DNA of 64,000 nucleotides from Sternotherus odoratus (Eukaryota; Chordata; Testudines; Kinosternidae), in NCBI GenBank assembly GCA_032164245.1, contig JAVMKO010000002.1:182596920-182660919 (forward strand). The letters are read 5' to 3'. The notes under the pieces were generated by a model. The model made no database searches. It had not been told where the DNA came from and saw only the letters and a program-made list of their open reading frames with translations. Numbering within the stretch: the first letter of the stretch is position 1; each line of letters begins with the position of its first letter. Position numbers and translations under genes: made by a program. Below, one piece after another: positions 34,120 to 45,182 of the stretch.

Positions 34120-35866
34120 GGTAAGGATAATGAGAAATATTTTTAAAGTATATTGAGAACAAAAAGAATCCTAACGATGGCACTGGACCAGCGCTAGACA
34201 GACATGGTAAAATTATCAGTAATAGTGCAGAAAAAGTAGAAGTGTTCAATAAATATTTCTGTTCGTTACATGGGGGAAAAACAGATGATAGAGTTATATC
34301 TAATGATACCACTCTTTCCATTCTACTGGCAACTCAGGAGGATGTTAAACAGCAGCTACTAAAATTAAACATCATTAGATCAGCAGGTCTGGATAACTTG
34401 TATCCAAGAATTTTGAAAGAGTTGACTCAAGAACTTGAAGAACCATTAATGTTTATTTTGAGTAAGTCTTGGAACACTAGGGCAGTTCCAGAGTACTGGA
34501 AGAAATCTAATTTGGTGCCAGTATTTAAATGGGGTGGAATGACCTGGGTAATTATAGGCCTGTCGATCTGACATTGATCCTGGACAAGATAATGAAGCAG
34601 CTGATACCGGACTCAATTAAGTAATAATTAAAGGAGAGCAATATAAGTAATGCCACTCAAAGTGAGTTTATAGAAAATATAGCTTGTAAAGCTAACTTGA
34701 TTTTTTTTATTAAATTGAGAGTTTGGTTGATAAAGATAATAGTGTTGATGTAATATACATAGACGTCTGTAAGGCACATGACATTTTAATTAAAAAAACT
34801 AGAACAATATGAAATTAACATGGCCCGCATTAAATGGATTAAAAGCTAGCTAACTGAAAGACCTCAAACTGTAACTGTGAATGGAAAATCATCATGAAGA
34901 AGGTGTGTTTCCATGGGAGTCCTGGAGAGACTTGTTCTTGGCCATACGCTATTTCATATTTTTAATAATAACCTGGAAAACAAAATATTATAATTGATAA
35001 AGTCTGTAGATGACCCAAACATTTGGGGAGTGGTAAATAGTAAACAGGACAGGTCACTGATATAGAACCATCTGGATTACTTGGTAAACTGGGCATAAGC
35101 AAACAATATATATATTTTAATATAGCTAAATGTTTACATCTAGGCACAAAGAATGTAGGCCATACTTACATGATGGGGAACTCTATGCTGGGTCTTCTGA
35201 AAAAAAATGTGATGGTTATGGATAATCAGCTCAGTGCAATGCTGTGGCTAGATTGGCTAATGTGACCTTTGGATGCATAAACAGAGGAATCTCAAGTCGG
35301 AGTAGAAAGGTTATTTTTCCTCTGTATTTGGCACTGCTGGGATACTGTGTCCATTTCTGGTGGCCGCATTTCAAGAAGGATGTTGATAAATTGTAGAGGG
35401 TCCAGAGAAGAGCCACAAAAATGATGAAAGGTTTAGAAAACATCCCTCATAATAATAGACTAAAGGAGCTCAATGTATTTTGCTTAACAAAGAGAAGGTT
35501 AAGGGGTTGCTTGATTGTAGTCTATAAGTACCTATCTGGGGAACAAATATTTGATAACTGGCTCTTCAATCTAGCAGAAAAAAGGTACAACATGATCTAA
35601 TGTCTGGAAGTTGAAGCTAGACAAAGTCAGACTGAAAATAAAGTGTAAATTTTTGACAGTCAGAGTAATTAACCATTGGAAAAAATTACTAAAGTTTGTG
35701 GTGAATTCTCCATCACTGATAATTTTTAAATAAGTGTGGGTGTTTTTCCAAAATATATGCTTTAGGAATTTTGAGAAGGGAAGTTCTATGACCTGTGTCA
35801 TACAAGAGGTCAGGATAAATTATCACAATGGTCTCTTCTAGCCTTGGAATCTATGAATTTATGAAT
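34120..35866 (+). mobile_element. CR1 LINE, 5'-truncated, 1.75 kb with intact 3' end
   Basis: A plus-strand CR1 that starts inside ORF2 and runs to the true 3' end. The end reads GTCATACAAGAGGTCAGG, ATTATCACAATGGTCTCTTC, then CTATGAATTTATGAA, the short direct repeat typical of CR1 tails. The readable RT part is at 34242-34571. Further down, GGCACTGCTGGGATACTGTG, GGTCCAGAGAAGAGCCAC and TAATAGACTAAAGGAGCTC are CR1 C-terminal landmarks. Many frameshifts and stop codons make it dead. Confidence 0.92.
34242..34571 (+). pseudogene. CR1 ORF2 fragment, linker and start of reverse transcriptase
   Basis: The 109-codon frame starts FNKYFCSLHGG, then has LLATQEDVKQQLLKLN and SAGLDNLYPRILKEL, the 'sGpDgi.prvLkel' region before the RT fingers. 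SWNTRAVPEYWKKSNLVPVFK follows, the RT motif 'Wk.anvvPifKkG'. The frame breaks soon after, where intact elements would read 'NYRPVSLTS'. The endonuclease that should precede it is missing. Confidence 0.85.
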
Positions 35867-37987
35867 AGCAGAACAAATAGTTACCCTGGAGTTACCCTGG
35901 AGCTGCAGCAACTTATGTACTTTTCTTTTATTCATAGGCATGTCTTACACATTTATGCTCAAAATATCTTGTTTTCACCTGTATTTTTGTCTCTAACACT
36001 GAATAACATCACAGCAGACTAGGAAGAAATTCACTAGGAAGAAAGCATAATTCCACAAAAAACTGGTTTCTTTCTCTCAGAGGTTTTTTGCAATATTTTT
36101 TCTTGTAAAAATTACAGTATGATCAAATTAAATGCTAATAATATACATTCCATGAATGCGGTGGATTGCTTTTCTCGCAGACACATAGGAGGTTATTTTC
36201 AAAAGCACCTAAATAAATCATGTAACAATAATGGAACTTGTTCTCTCAAATCATGTATGTGTTTCTGAGGGTATTGTTTTTTTTTAAAAAAAAAATTAAA
36301 TGTGCACTTTGCTGAAGATCAGATCCTTTTAATAGTAAATGACATCTTAAGATGTTTTAAAGCTTGGATTCTTGCATTTTAGCCCCCATTCCTGTAAAGA
36401 AACCACCGTGGCCAGACTCCAGCTTCCAAACAGAGTCTTGTGGGTTCTTTGCAGACACAGAGACCCATCCTGTGTGTTAGCTTTACAAGACTGGAGCTTT
36501 AGAGACCATATGTCCATTTATGCCTTATCCTACCAGAGCTGAAGTTATCTGTGACTCTCAAGTTGACGAAGCTCGGTGTGTACGAGTGTGAGCCCCTCCA
36601 CCTGGACTACTCACATGCCTAAGCTGACACAAAAGTATAATTATATGTATGTTCAGGGCTTTGTTACATTATTTGAGTTTATTTCACTATTACTGTAAAG
36701 TATTGTAAATCAGGAGAATCCAGAATCATAATCCTGAATGACTCACTGATATGACTGTAGACAAGACAGGGATTCCTCGTTCCGCAGACAACCCTAAGGG
36801 AAAACTGGTTTTCAAAGCACCAAAGTGCCTAAAATCATATGCTGTCTCCTCTAAGATATATTTTTCTTGGTTAAAAGCAAAAATACCCCATAAAGTATAC
36901 TTAGCATCTTTTGAAGCTGTAATAGATATAATCATTGGACATCTGATGTTTTGAAAGATAACATGTTGCATTTACATACAGTTATGACTGGAGAAATTAC
37001 TGCTAATGCTACCACACTGAAACACATTTGGATTGAAACATAGCATTCACACCATGCCCAGTAGCATAAACAGGAATGTTCTTTAACAGGGCTCATTTCA
37101 ACAACTGCATTTTACCTGCCTCCCATACATTGTACATACACAGATACTTAAATCCTACACAAATCTAGCTTTGTTTTCTGGGGAGAGAGAGAAATGAATA
37201 AGTAGGACTTCCAAAGGCAGACTGGATTTTAAGTGCATTTAGCAAATCTTGGGAAATTCTACAACCAGTTAATGGTAGTAAAAGGCAACCATGTAATTAT
37301 CTAGTACATCCCTGTTACAACCCAAGATCTTCACAGTGAGGAAATTAATAGTTAAGGTCATCTTAAGTCTTATTCAGCCCGCATATAAATGTATTTCCCC
37401 TATTTCCCCTTTCCCCTGGGGAAATCTTGGATCTGATCATCAGGCAATAGATATCCCTGGGATGCTGGGACTCACCCAAGGGAAGATTCCAATTGACTTC
37501 AGGGGCTTAAGATTGTTATGAGAGTTGGCTGAATATTTGTGATATTTGTAAATATTTGTATTTGTGTAATATTTGTATTATAAATATTTGTAAATTACTA
37601 GCTCTTAACAAGGCCCATCATTAACACGGGGTGGAGGGACCTTGCTCCTTTCAGTCCCAATGACCTCATGGCTAAGGCATGAAATAAGTCCTGGTCATAA
37701 TCTTTATACAGTCCAAGGCCTGAGTCATTCAGATCCCACTTTGGGAGCTCACTGGTAGGGCAACTCCTGGCTTGAGTATCTTAAGGTCTTTTCCCAGACA
37801 TGCAGACATTTGTCTCCAATCCGGTCTCTGTTCTTGAATGATAGCCATTTGTCTTGTCTGTTGGGTTTCAATTACGATAGGTTTCTTGGACTGTACTGGA
37901 CCCATAACATACTCATGAGCAAAGGGCGTCGGGAAATTTGTCTGTTGGATGTTGGCTTTGGTAGCTCCAGGAATCATTTTGGGAACA
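35867..37987. other. No gene or recognised repeat
   Basis: AT-rich unique DNA. TTTGTAAATATTTGTATTTG at about 37541-37590 is a short degenerate simple repeat. Small open frames are without domains. Confidence 0.55.
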
Positions 37988-38062
37988 TTCTATGGCTTGT
38001 GCTATAGAGAACGTCAGACTAGATCATCACAATGGTCTCTTCTGGCCTTTGAACCTATTAAT
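37988..38062 (+). mobile_element. CR1 LINE 3' tail, tiny fragment
   Basis: GGCTTGTGCTATAGAGAACG, GTCAGACTAGATCATCAC and AATGGTCTCTTCTGGCC match the last 70 bases of CR1 elements, as at 35790-35866. Only the tail remains. Confidence 0.75.
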
Positions 38063-38847
38063 CTAGAGAGGTGTGAGGAAGCTAAAGGAAGCTCTCTCTT
38101 TCGCTATTGGTTTGATTTATATAATCCTGGTAAAAACCACGCCAGACTGAGTAGTGGTTTTGGATGAAGTGGTTATTTTGCATCTCCCCATTTATTTTAA
38201 TTACACTAATAAAGATGCAGTCTCCAGCTTTAATCATATTCCTGTGGGTGACTCCTAGTCACCTGTGGTGTCTGAGTCAACACATTATTCTCCAGTATAT
38301 AAAAAAAGGAATATTTCATTACATTGTAACACAACCACTAGTTTTAAAATGAAGTATTTTTGTTTTGTAATGCATTGGTCTGTATCTGTAGCTTCACTGT
38401 TTGGAAGTCTGCAGCTGGTCTTGGGCTACAAGCTGGGGGTGTAATATAGCTGTCATCTGAGCTAGCATGCTAAACATAATAGCATGGGCAGAGGCAGGAG
38501 GCATACAGGCTAGCCATGCTAAGTACTTACAAGTAGGCTTCAGGTGGGTGTGTACTCAGGGTCACTAGCCCATGCCGTCACTCCCTGTGTTACTGTGGCT
38601 CCACTACTATTTTCAGCATGTTAGCTGAGATGAGATCTAGTGCAAGAATGTCTGTGCAAGCTGGGAATCATATCCTGAGCTCATGGTGTAAACACATTGA
38701 ATTATACTCTAAAATTTAAGTTATGTTTCCTTTAGTGTCCAACTTTTACTCTATAAACTCATTCTTAATAATCCCTATCTGATCTAGTCTAACTCATGTA
38801 CATAGAGTTGATCAGACTTGATTAGATGATCCTTTTGATCTACATAC

Positions 38848-39435
38848 TGTGATAGAGGAAGGTCAGGGAGCTGTGGCAGAGTGCTTGAGGGGAGATATAT
38901 CAACTCAAGGTTCATTAGGGCATGGCTCCCTGTAGACTAGGGAAGCAGGCAGCAGGCTAATTGGAGCACCTGCTGTCAATTAGGACCTTAATAAAAACCC
39001 CAGCCTCAGGCAGACAGGTGTGGGTGTTTGGAAGGAGTTTGGAGGCGTTGGAGCGGAGAGCAGTTTGGAGGAGTTGGAGAAGAGAGAGTTTGGAGGAGTT
39101 GGAGCGGTGAGCTAAGAAAGACCCAGACCCTAAGTAAAGGAACACCTGGCTTGTGCAGAGAGAGGGCAGGAAGCCCCCACAAGCTGAAGAGTAGGAGAGG
39201 GAAGTAGCCCAGGGGAAGGAGTAGCTAATCCCAGTGGTTTACCGCTATCCTCAGGGCCCCTGGGCTGGGACCCGGAGTGGAGGGCGGGCCTGGGTCCCTC
39301 CCTCTCCACTTCTTCCCTCTAGGATACTAGTGGGACAGTTAAGACCCTGTTCAGGGGCAAGAAATAGGCTCCCTGAATTCCCCACAAGAAGAGAAAGCGC
39401 AGGACCCATCAATATAGTGGCAGTAATTTGTCACA
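38848..39435 (+). mobile_element. Solo LTR with perfect 4-bp target duplication
   Basis: Starts TGTGATAGAGGAAGGTC and ends TTTGTCACA, giving inverted TGTGA/TCACA ends. It is flanked by ATAC at 38844-38847 and 39436-39439. The length is 588 bp. It is the same family as 26763-27456, in the opposite orientation. It holds about three units of the TTTGGAGGAGTTGGAG repeat at 39035-39112. A 4-bp duplication is usual for class I endogenous retroviruses. Confidence 0.9.
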
Positions 39436-39518
39436 ATACATAAACCAGCACTACTACCATTTCAGGAAATAAAGCTCAACACATATCCAAAACTGTCACT
39501 GTCCTGGGAGCCACTTAT

Positions 39519-39590
39519 GGGCCTGATACAAAGAAGTCAATGGGAGATGTTCCATTGACTTAAATGGCCTTTGAATCAGATCCAGTCCTA
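39519..39590. repeat. Short palindromic repeat
   Basis: GCCTGATACAAAGAAGTCAATGGGAG lies opposite CCATTGACTTAAATGGCC and ATCAGATCC, arranged as imperfect inverted halves around the CATTGA/TCAATG centre. Confidence 0.55.
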
Positions 39591-41783
39591 TGTGCATAAT
39601 GCTGGCAGGAGTTAGACCCAAAATATTGTGCAATCGCTTCCAAGTTCACTATGAATGTTTCTCCTATTCCTTCACGTGTTTACTGATGCAAGAGGCAGTA
39701 AGTTGAACCAGCACAGATGCCTGTGATGGCTTATTTTTTATTGTGGTGTATTGAGAAATATATAGATATTGTAAGCTCACACTTTAGATGCTCAGAAAGC
39801 CAGTTGTGAGGTGAGTTGTCCTCACTGTTTGGAATTCTCCTGCTCTGTGTGTCTCTGGTTTTGGTTCGTGTGTTGTTCTAGATTTTATGAAATAAAGCAA
39901 TGTTATGTTGCTCCTCCTCAAAGAGTATTCTATGCTGCTTATCTAACCTCTCTCTGTGTGTGCCATGAATCTATATGAATTTCATTTTTTACAAACTGAT
40001 CAGGGAAAACAAATTATAGAAGTTCTCATCTTCCTCAGTTTTGGAGACTATAATTGTAGTCATTTGTTTTTTGTTTTTCAAAACTCTTTCCTGGCTCTGC
40101 AAAATTCTCAAGGCTAGTTTTAGAACAAGTTACAAAGTTTTAGTATTAATTTCCCAGACACCTCAAACTGGAGTTTAAAAATGAAAAACTATTAGGAAAC
40201 TTAGTCATTTGTAATAAAATTGTTAGCTACTCTTGACGAGATTGCTTTAGAACTAAGACTTTGAAGCCTGTCACAGGTCTTAAAAATAAAATTGCTTGAG
40301 TAGTTGAGGAGAACTGTATTAAAATGCAAATTTCCAGTGGTTAATATTTCTTCAAAAACCAATAATCCCTCAAGGCCACCAATATGTCAAAATACTTAAT
40401 GGAAAAATATCCCTTAGGCAGAATGGCCTTTCCAAGTTGACTTTTGATTAAACTTAAAATACTACATCGCAAAAAACTTAAAATCAAATAAGGGATATAA
40501 ATATAGTGCTAGACTAAAATGTCATCCAGAATGCAATTGGAGGGGCACATTTAAGGTCACTAATTTTTAAATAATTTCCCCCCTTTCTGAGGATTAGCCA
40601 AGGAAATAATTGCTAATGTTAAGCTATAGCTACCCTATAGTGCATTCTTATGAATGGACCTTGGAGAAATCTGGAGAAAATAGAACCTTTGGGCTGCTAA
40701 TACTCTGTAAATGAAGTAACAGAGATGTCATCATAATGTTAGGGTATAACTGGTAGATATTGCCCAAAGATTCATAAAGTCCACGGCACTGAGTATACAA
40801 TATTTTCCTATTCTACTAGAAAGTAGTGGAAACTTGAAGGCCCAGATAATGTAACAGCCGATCAGACTTTTCCCTGGATTTTGTACTCCAGGACTATACT
40901 GTGCTTCAAATAGAAAAGTAAAAAGATTTCCTTTGATTCATACTAATGATGCATCATACCTAGGGTCTGATTCTGATTCCACAGGAGCCAATGGGAAAAT
41001 ACCCATTGACTGCAATGGCAGAAGGATTGTGTCCCTACTTTGCACAAATTCAAGTATACTGGATAAGAGTGCACTGATATTTTGAGGCCAGCAGATAAAA
41101 TGACAGTTTAAATAACAAATTAATCTTGGTACCAATAGTGCCTGACATCTTGAATTACATAATTCCTGTAAGCATCACCCTATTAAAAGGATTTATGGGA
41201 AAGATATCACAGTATGGCTTGTTACTGATTAGCATATTCTGTGACATCGACACCATTGAAATATCGCCTTTTGGAAAGGACAATGTCTCTGAGCAGTGTA
41301 AAAAAGCATGGCCTCGCTACATTTGTTTGCGGTGTCCACAACTCAAGAGAAATTTTAGTAGCAATAGAAGCAGCTCTAGGGGACTGAAATATAATCCAGT
41401 CTCACTTCAGCTCTAATATACTATACATATAGTTTTTTAAATAGAAATTACACAAATGTTTTGGTCAGATAAGGAAACCAAAGATGGGATGAGGAAGGAG
41501 TGGGCTGGATTCTCAGCGGAGGTAAATAAGCATGCTACCGTTGACTTCACCAGAGCTATGCTGATTTATACCACTTAGAGATCTGGCTTATTACATTTTG
41601 TCTTCAGAAGACTTGATTAGCTGCTTTTAATTCACAGTAAAATGGCAAATAATGTGCACCTGATCCTATGGTTATCCTACGGCCCCCATCCATCAACATT
41701 TGTGTAGTTTAATTTTAACTTTAAGGCTAGAGTCACCACAGCATTACTCCACAGTGCCTGTAATGCCACTGAAATCACATTAG
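39591..41783. other. No gene; one palindromic repeat at 40961-41030
   Basis: At 40961-41030, GGTCTGATTCTGATTCC and GCCAATGGGAAAATACCCATTGAC form another copy of the palindromic family. A CpG-retaining stretch at about 41200-41400 has an open frame of 96 codons (41126-41416) without a recognised domain. The rest is AT-rich unique DNA. Confidence 0.5.
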
Positions 41784-42192
41784 TGTTGAGTCTGAACTTT
41801 ACCCTGGCTTGATGTCTCTGTCTGAACTTTTAATCAAAGCTCTGACCTGCGAACTGCTCTTGACACCCCCCTCCCCTTAAGTAACCATCTCCCCTTTGTC
41901 TTTTAAAATTTACATTTAAACCTGTTTTATCCTGTAGAATCTTGATTGATTATGCATGACCATTATGACCTGTTAATCACTTTGTTTACTTCTGTGTATA
42001 AATATTGATGCTTACCCCTAATAAACTTGCCACACTTACTCTGAAGCTTCTGAGCTAAGAATAGTGTGAGCCCGTTGATCAACGAAGTGGTGTCTGTGTA
42101 ACTTGGTCTCTGACAGCTTGTGAGCCCTATACCAACTCCGCACAATCTCGGGTGTTGGAGAGGTGAGTAGGGACTTGCTATTTTACCTAACA
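41784..42192 (+). mobile_element. Solo LTR with perfect TTAG target duplication
   Basis: Starts TGTTGAGTCTGAAC and ends ACCTAACA, 409 bp. It is flanked by TTAG at 41780-41783 and 42193-42196. A TATA-like TATAAATA at 41997-42004 and AATAAA at 42020-42025 are 23 bp apart in plus orientation. This is the compact promoter/polyadenylation layout of many retroviral LTRs, in which R contains the signal. The region after AATAAA (GCTTCTGAGCTAAGAATAG and so on) would be R/U5. No internal region adjoins it. Confidence 0.88.
41997..42025 (+). promoter_or_regulatory. LTR TATA box and polyadenylation signal
   Basis: TATAAATA (41997-42004) and AATAAA (42020-42025). The pair defines the plus orientation of the LTR. 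Confidence 0.65.
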
Positions 42193-42544
42193 TTAGCATA
42201 AAACATAATATAGGGGTGAATCAAGCCAACTATTTTTTAAATAGAAAGAAAAAGTTTAAAATGTAAAGTTCATCCATATCAAAAATAATGCTGACTGAAA
42301 GCAACAGAAACATAGTGGTGGCATTCGTTCCTTTCCTCCTAGGAAGGAATTCCCAGGGAAAGGTCTTTTCTTCGTTAATTTTCCTTTAATTTTAAAGACT
42401 CAGCCCTCAATTCCCCATGTTCCTTCAGCATATTCCAGGGCTGCTAACCTCAGCAGTAGAAATTATAGATGAAATCCTGCCTCCATTCTGGGCTCAAATT
42501 GAGCTGGAGCCTTCCAGAGTGGAGCTACAGTAAATATTTTCAAA

Positions 42545-42780
42545 CCTGAGGGAGTCCTGGCACCTCCCATGGGGCTTAAAGTCTGAGTCCCAGTGTGCCC
42601 TGTGGGGCAGAAGCCCCAAGACCAGGAGCACCCCATGGGGCTGAAGCCCTGGCATCCCACAGGGCAGAAGCCCTGAGTCCTGGCACTTGCCACAGGGCTA
42701 AAGCCCTGAGCCCTGGTGCCTGCTGCGGGGCTAAAGCCCTGAGACTCCCCACCCTGTAGCTGAATCCCAGAGCCCCGAAT
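42545..42780 (+). repeat. Minisatellite, about seven diverged 33-bp units
   Basis: Units such as CCTGAGCCCTGGTGCC followed by GGGGCTAAAGC recur every 24-33 bp. The units are diverged, so the array is old. GC-rich against AT-rich flanks; probably the inner part of a non-autonomous DNA transposon whose ends I cannot place. Confidence 0.8.
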
Positions 42781-42828
42781 GGGGGGGAGGGTGTTTATGA
42801 GGGAATCCTGAAAATAATCTCTGAGAAT

Positions 42829-42897
42829 TTAAGCCCTGGCTCCATTGAAATGAATGACAAACTCCTATTGATTTCCACAGAGCCTGGATTTCACCCT
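42829..42897. repeat. Short palindromic repeat
   Basis: GCCCTGGCTCCATTGAAATG and CCTATTGATTTCCACAGAGC, then CTGGATTTCACCCTC, form inverted halves about a CATTGAA/TTGATTTC centre. Confidence 0.6.
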
Positions 42898-44777
42898 CTA
42901 TCTACAGAGGGATTTTGGCAAACATGGTGCCTGCTGACCTTGTTTGGCCAGTGGACTAGAGTGAGCTAGTGCAGCTCCCAAAGTGGGCAGTGCTGGCTGA
43001 AGAGGCAGAGCATGGCCCCGGGGCACTCGGGAAATATTCTGGTTCACTGTATGCTTCCAGCGACCCCCACCAGGGTGCCTGTCAAAGTTTAGAATCATTC
43101 TGCAACAAAGTCCTTAATAAAACACACACCTCATTCATTCACAATTTAATATATGCCCATAGTATTATTGTCACATATTTTCAGTTGAATTGACCAATTC
43201 AGAGGAAGACAGTTTTTACTATAATGAGGAAAGTGTACATCCTGCTTGCCTTGTTCATCTAACTGATATTTTACAACAATGATGTCTAATTAACCCTTTG
43301 TTAAAGTAAATGGAAGGAAGTAACCCATCTTGTTGGCTAATGGTTAAGGTTAGATGTCATGTTCTATTCTATTCAGGATCCTACTAATATCCCTTTGGAT
43401 TCATGGTCCTAGGAATATCCCAGTCAATTAATCTCTTAAATTCCTGGCAGCTTGCTCTAATACTCTTGAGGTAATCCTAAGTATTTTATAAGTTAGTCAA
43501 AAGAGCTACAAAATGATGAAGGGGGCCAAGAGAATAATTTACATAAGGAATTTTTTTAAAGCACCATACATCTTGCCCATATATGCAGAGTGTAGATAAC
43601 GCTCTACAAATACATTAAAGGAGAAAATAGAGAGCCAGAATGGCTTTGGTGAAAAATAATGACGATGGAGACAATTAGTCAAATTTATTCTGGATATAAC
43701 TTATTATAGGTCAGTAGAATTATACCAGGGCTTGAGATGGGCAGGGACAACCAGCAATTAAAAAATGTATTTCCATGTTATATAACTTATTACAGAAGAC
43801 AATCCCTCCAGGAGAAAGTTTTTGTGATAAGAATTTTCATTTAAAAATAGCTCCCCCCCTTTTGGTTTGTTAGTCATTTGGTTGACAGAAAATCCATCAT
43901 GAGAGGGGTTTGTGATAGGAAAAGTTAAAATTGGAAGGAAAAAGCTAATGTACCTGATGCTTAGTACACTGTCAGCCATTTAAAGGCCTGTGCTACCACA
44001 AATCTGTTAGTTGAGCACAGCAGTAGTTATGAGGAGCAAAGAGCTTGCCAGACATTTTGAAGTGCCCTCCTGCCGTGAGCTGTCAATTTAAAAACAAGGA
44101 GCCAGCAATGGCCAACAATTGGCCATTACTGACATTTAAACAATAATAGAATGAAGACCAAATGGCAGAATGAATATATATAGGTCATAAACCTGCTTAA
44201 TACATGAGAAATTCTTTAATTGGTAGGTGTTGATCCAAAATATAAATGACCCTACAGTTTCCCTAGTCACAGGACCTCTTATACAAGGAATAGCTGCATT
44301 CTGATTAGAAAGGCAGTTTAATGTCTGAAGGAATCAAAGGTATATAATATCAGGAGCCTTTCTTGCATGCTTTTCTGTCACCTATTTTCAAAGCAGAAGA
44401 GTGTACCATGGTAATTCTCTTGTGTATAACACCTAGTGGTGATGAATCCACAGTAAAATAGAGCTACTAGCAAAATGCATCACTTTTTTTTGTAATGGAG
44501 CTTACTGTTGGTGATCAGATTGTCCTTGCCCTCTGCATCTAGACCCACCCCCCCAAAACTGAAAATGGGGGTAAAATGTATCCATGACCAGCCATTGATG
44601 CACACCAAGGTCATTCATTATTTCATGGTAACAGAATGGTTGGAACTATTCTTTTCTGCATCTAAATGCCAAGCCCCTATCACTTGAATTTTCATTAGGC
44701 CGTGTGTGTACCTAAAAGTGTTACCAGTACAACTATTTGGGTTAGGGGTGTGAATTTTTCATCAATGTAATTATACC
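42898..44777. other. No gene or recognised repeat
   Basis: AT-rich unique DNA. Small open frames lack domains. Confidence 0.55.
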
Positions 44778-44785
44778 AGCAGAGG

Positions 44786-45174
44786 CAGGGCCGGCGACAG
44801 GTGGGGAAAGCAGGACCGAGCCTGAGCCAGAGCTGCAGGCGGGAGGCGCCGGGGCAGAAGCGGGGGCAGCGGGGCGCCAGGCACCTGCCTCCCTCCCTCC
44901 CATTAACCCTTCGACATCCCGGCCCCAGCGCCCGGCCCCCTTGTGTCCAACACCCCGGGGACAAAGCAGCGACCCCCGCACCACAGCCCGGGCAGGGCGG
45001 CTTGTCCCTGACTGCCTGACGGCATGGGTGGGGAGGGGAGGAGGTTAGGCTGGGGGAGGAGATTAGGTTGGGTGGGCTGAGTCAGGCAGGGGGGGAAGGA
45101 GAATAGGCCGGGAGGGGACTGGGGGGCCCAAACGATCAGAGTAGGGGGCCCCAAAATTTCTGTCGCCGGCCCTG
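44786..45174. mobile_element. hAT-type MITE with perfect 15-bp inverted ends and 8-bp duplication
   Basis: CAGGGCCGGCGACAG (44786-44800) is the exact reverse complement of CTGTCGCCGGCCCTG (45160-45174). The element is flanked by AGCAGAGG at 44778-44785 and 45175-45182. It is 389 bp and very GC-rich. There is no transposase; the open frames across it on both strands are compositional. Unmutated ends and duplication suggest that this is one of the youngest insertions in the window. Confidence 0.95.
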
Positions 45175-45182
45175 AGCAGAGG

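Noticed and set aside
33908..34321. 137-codon minus-strand frame with RTGVRIRI-like repeats
   Set aside because: It is the translation of degenerate DNA repeats in the LTR-like block and runs into CR1 sequence.
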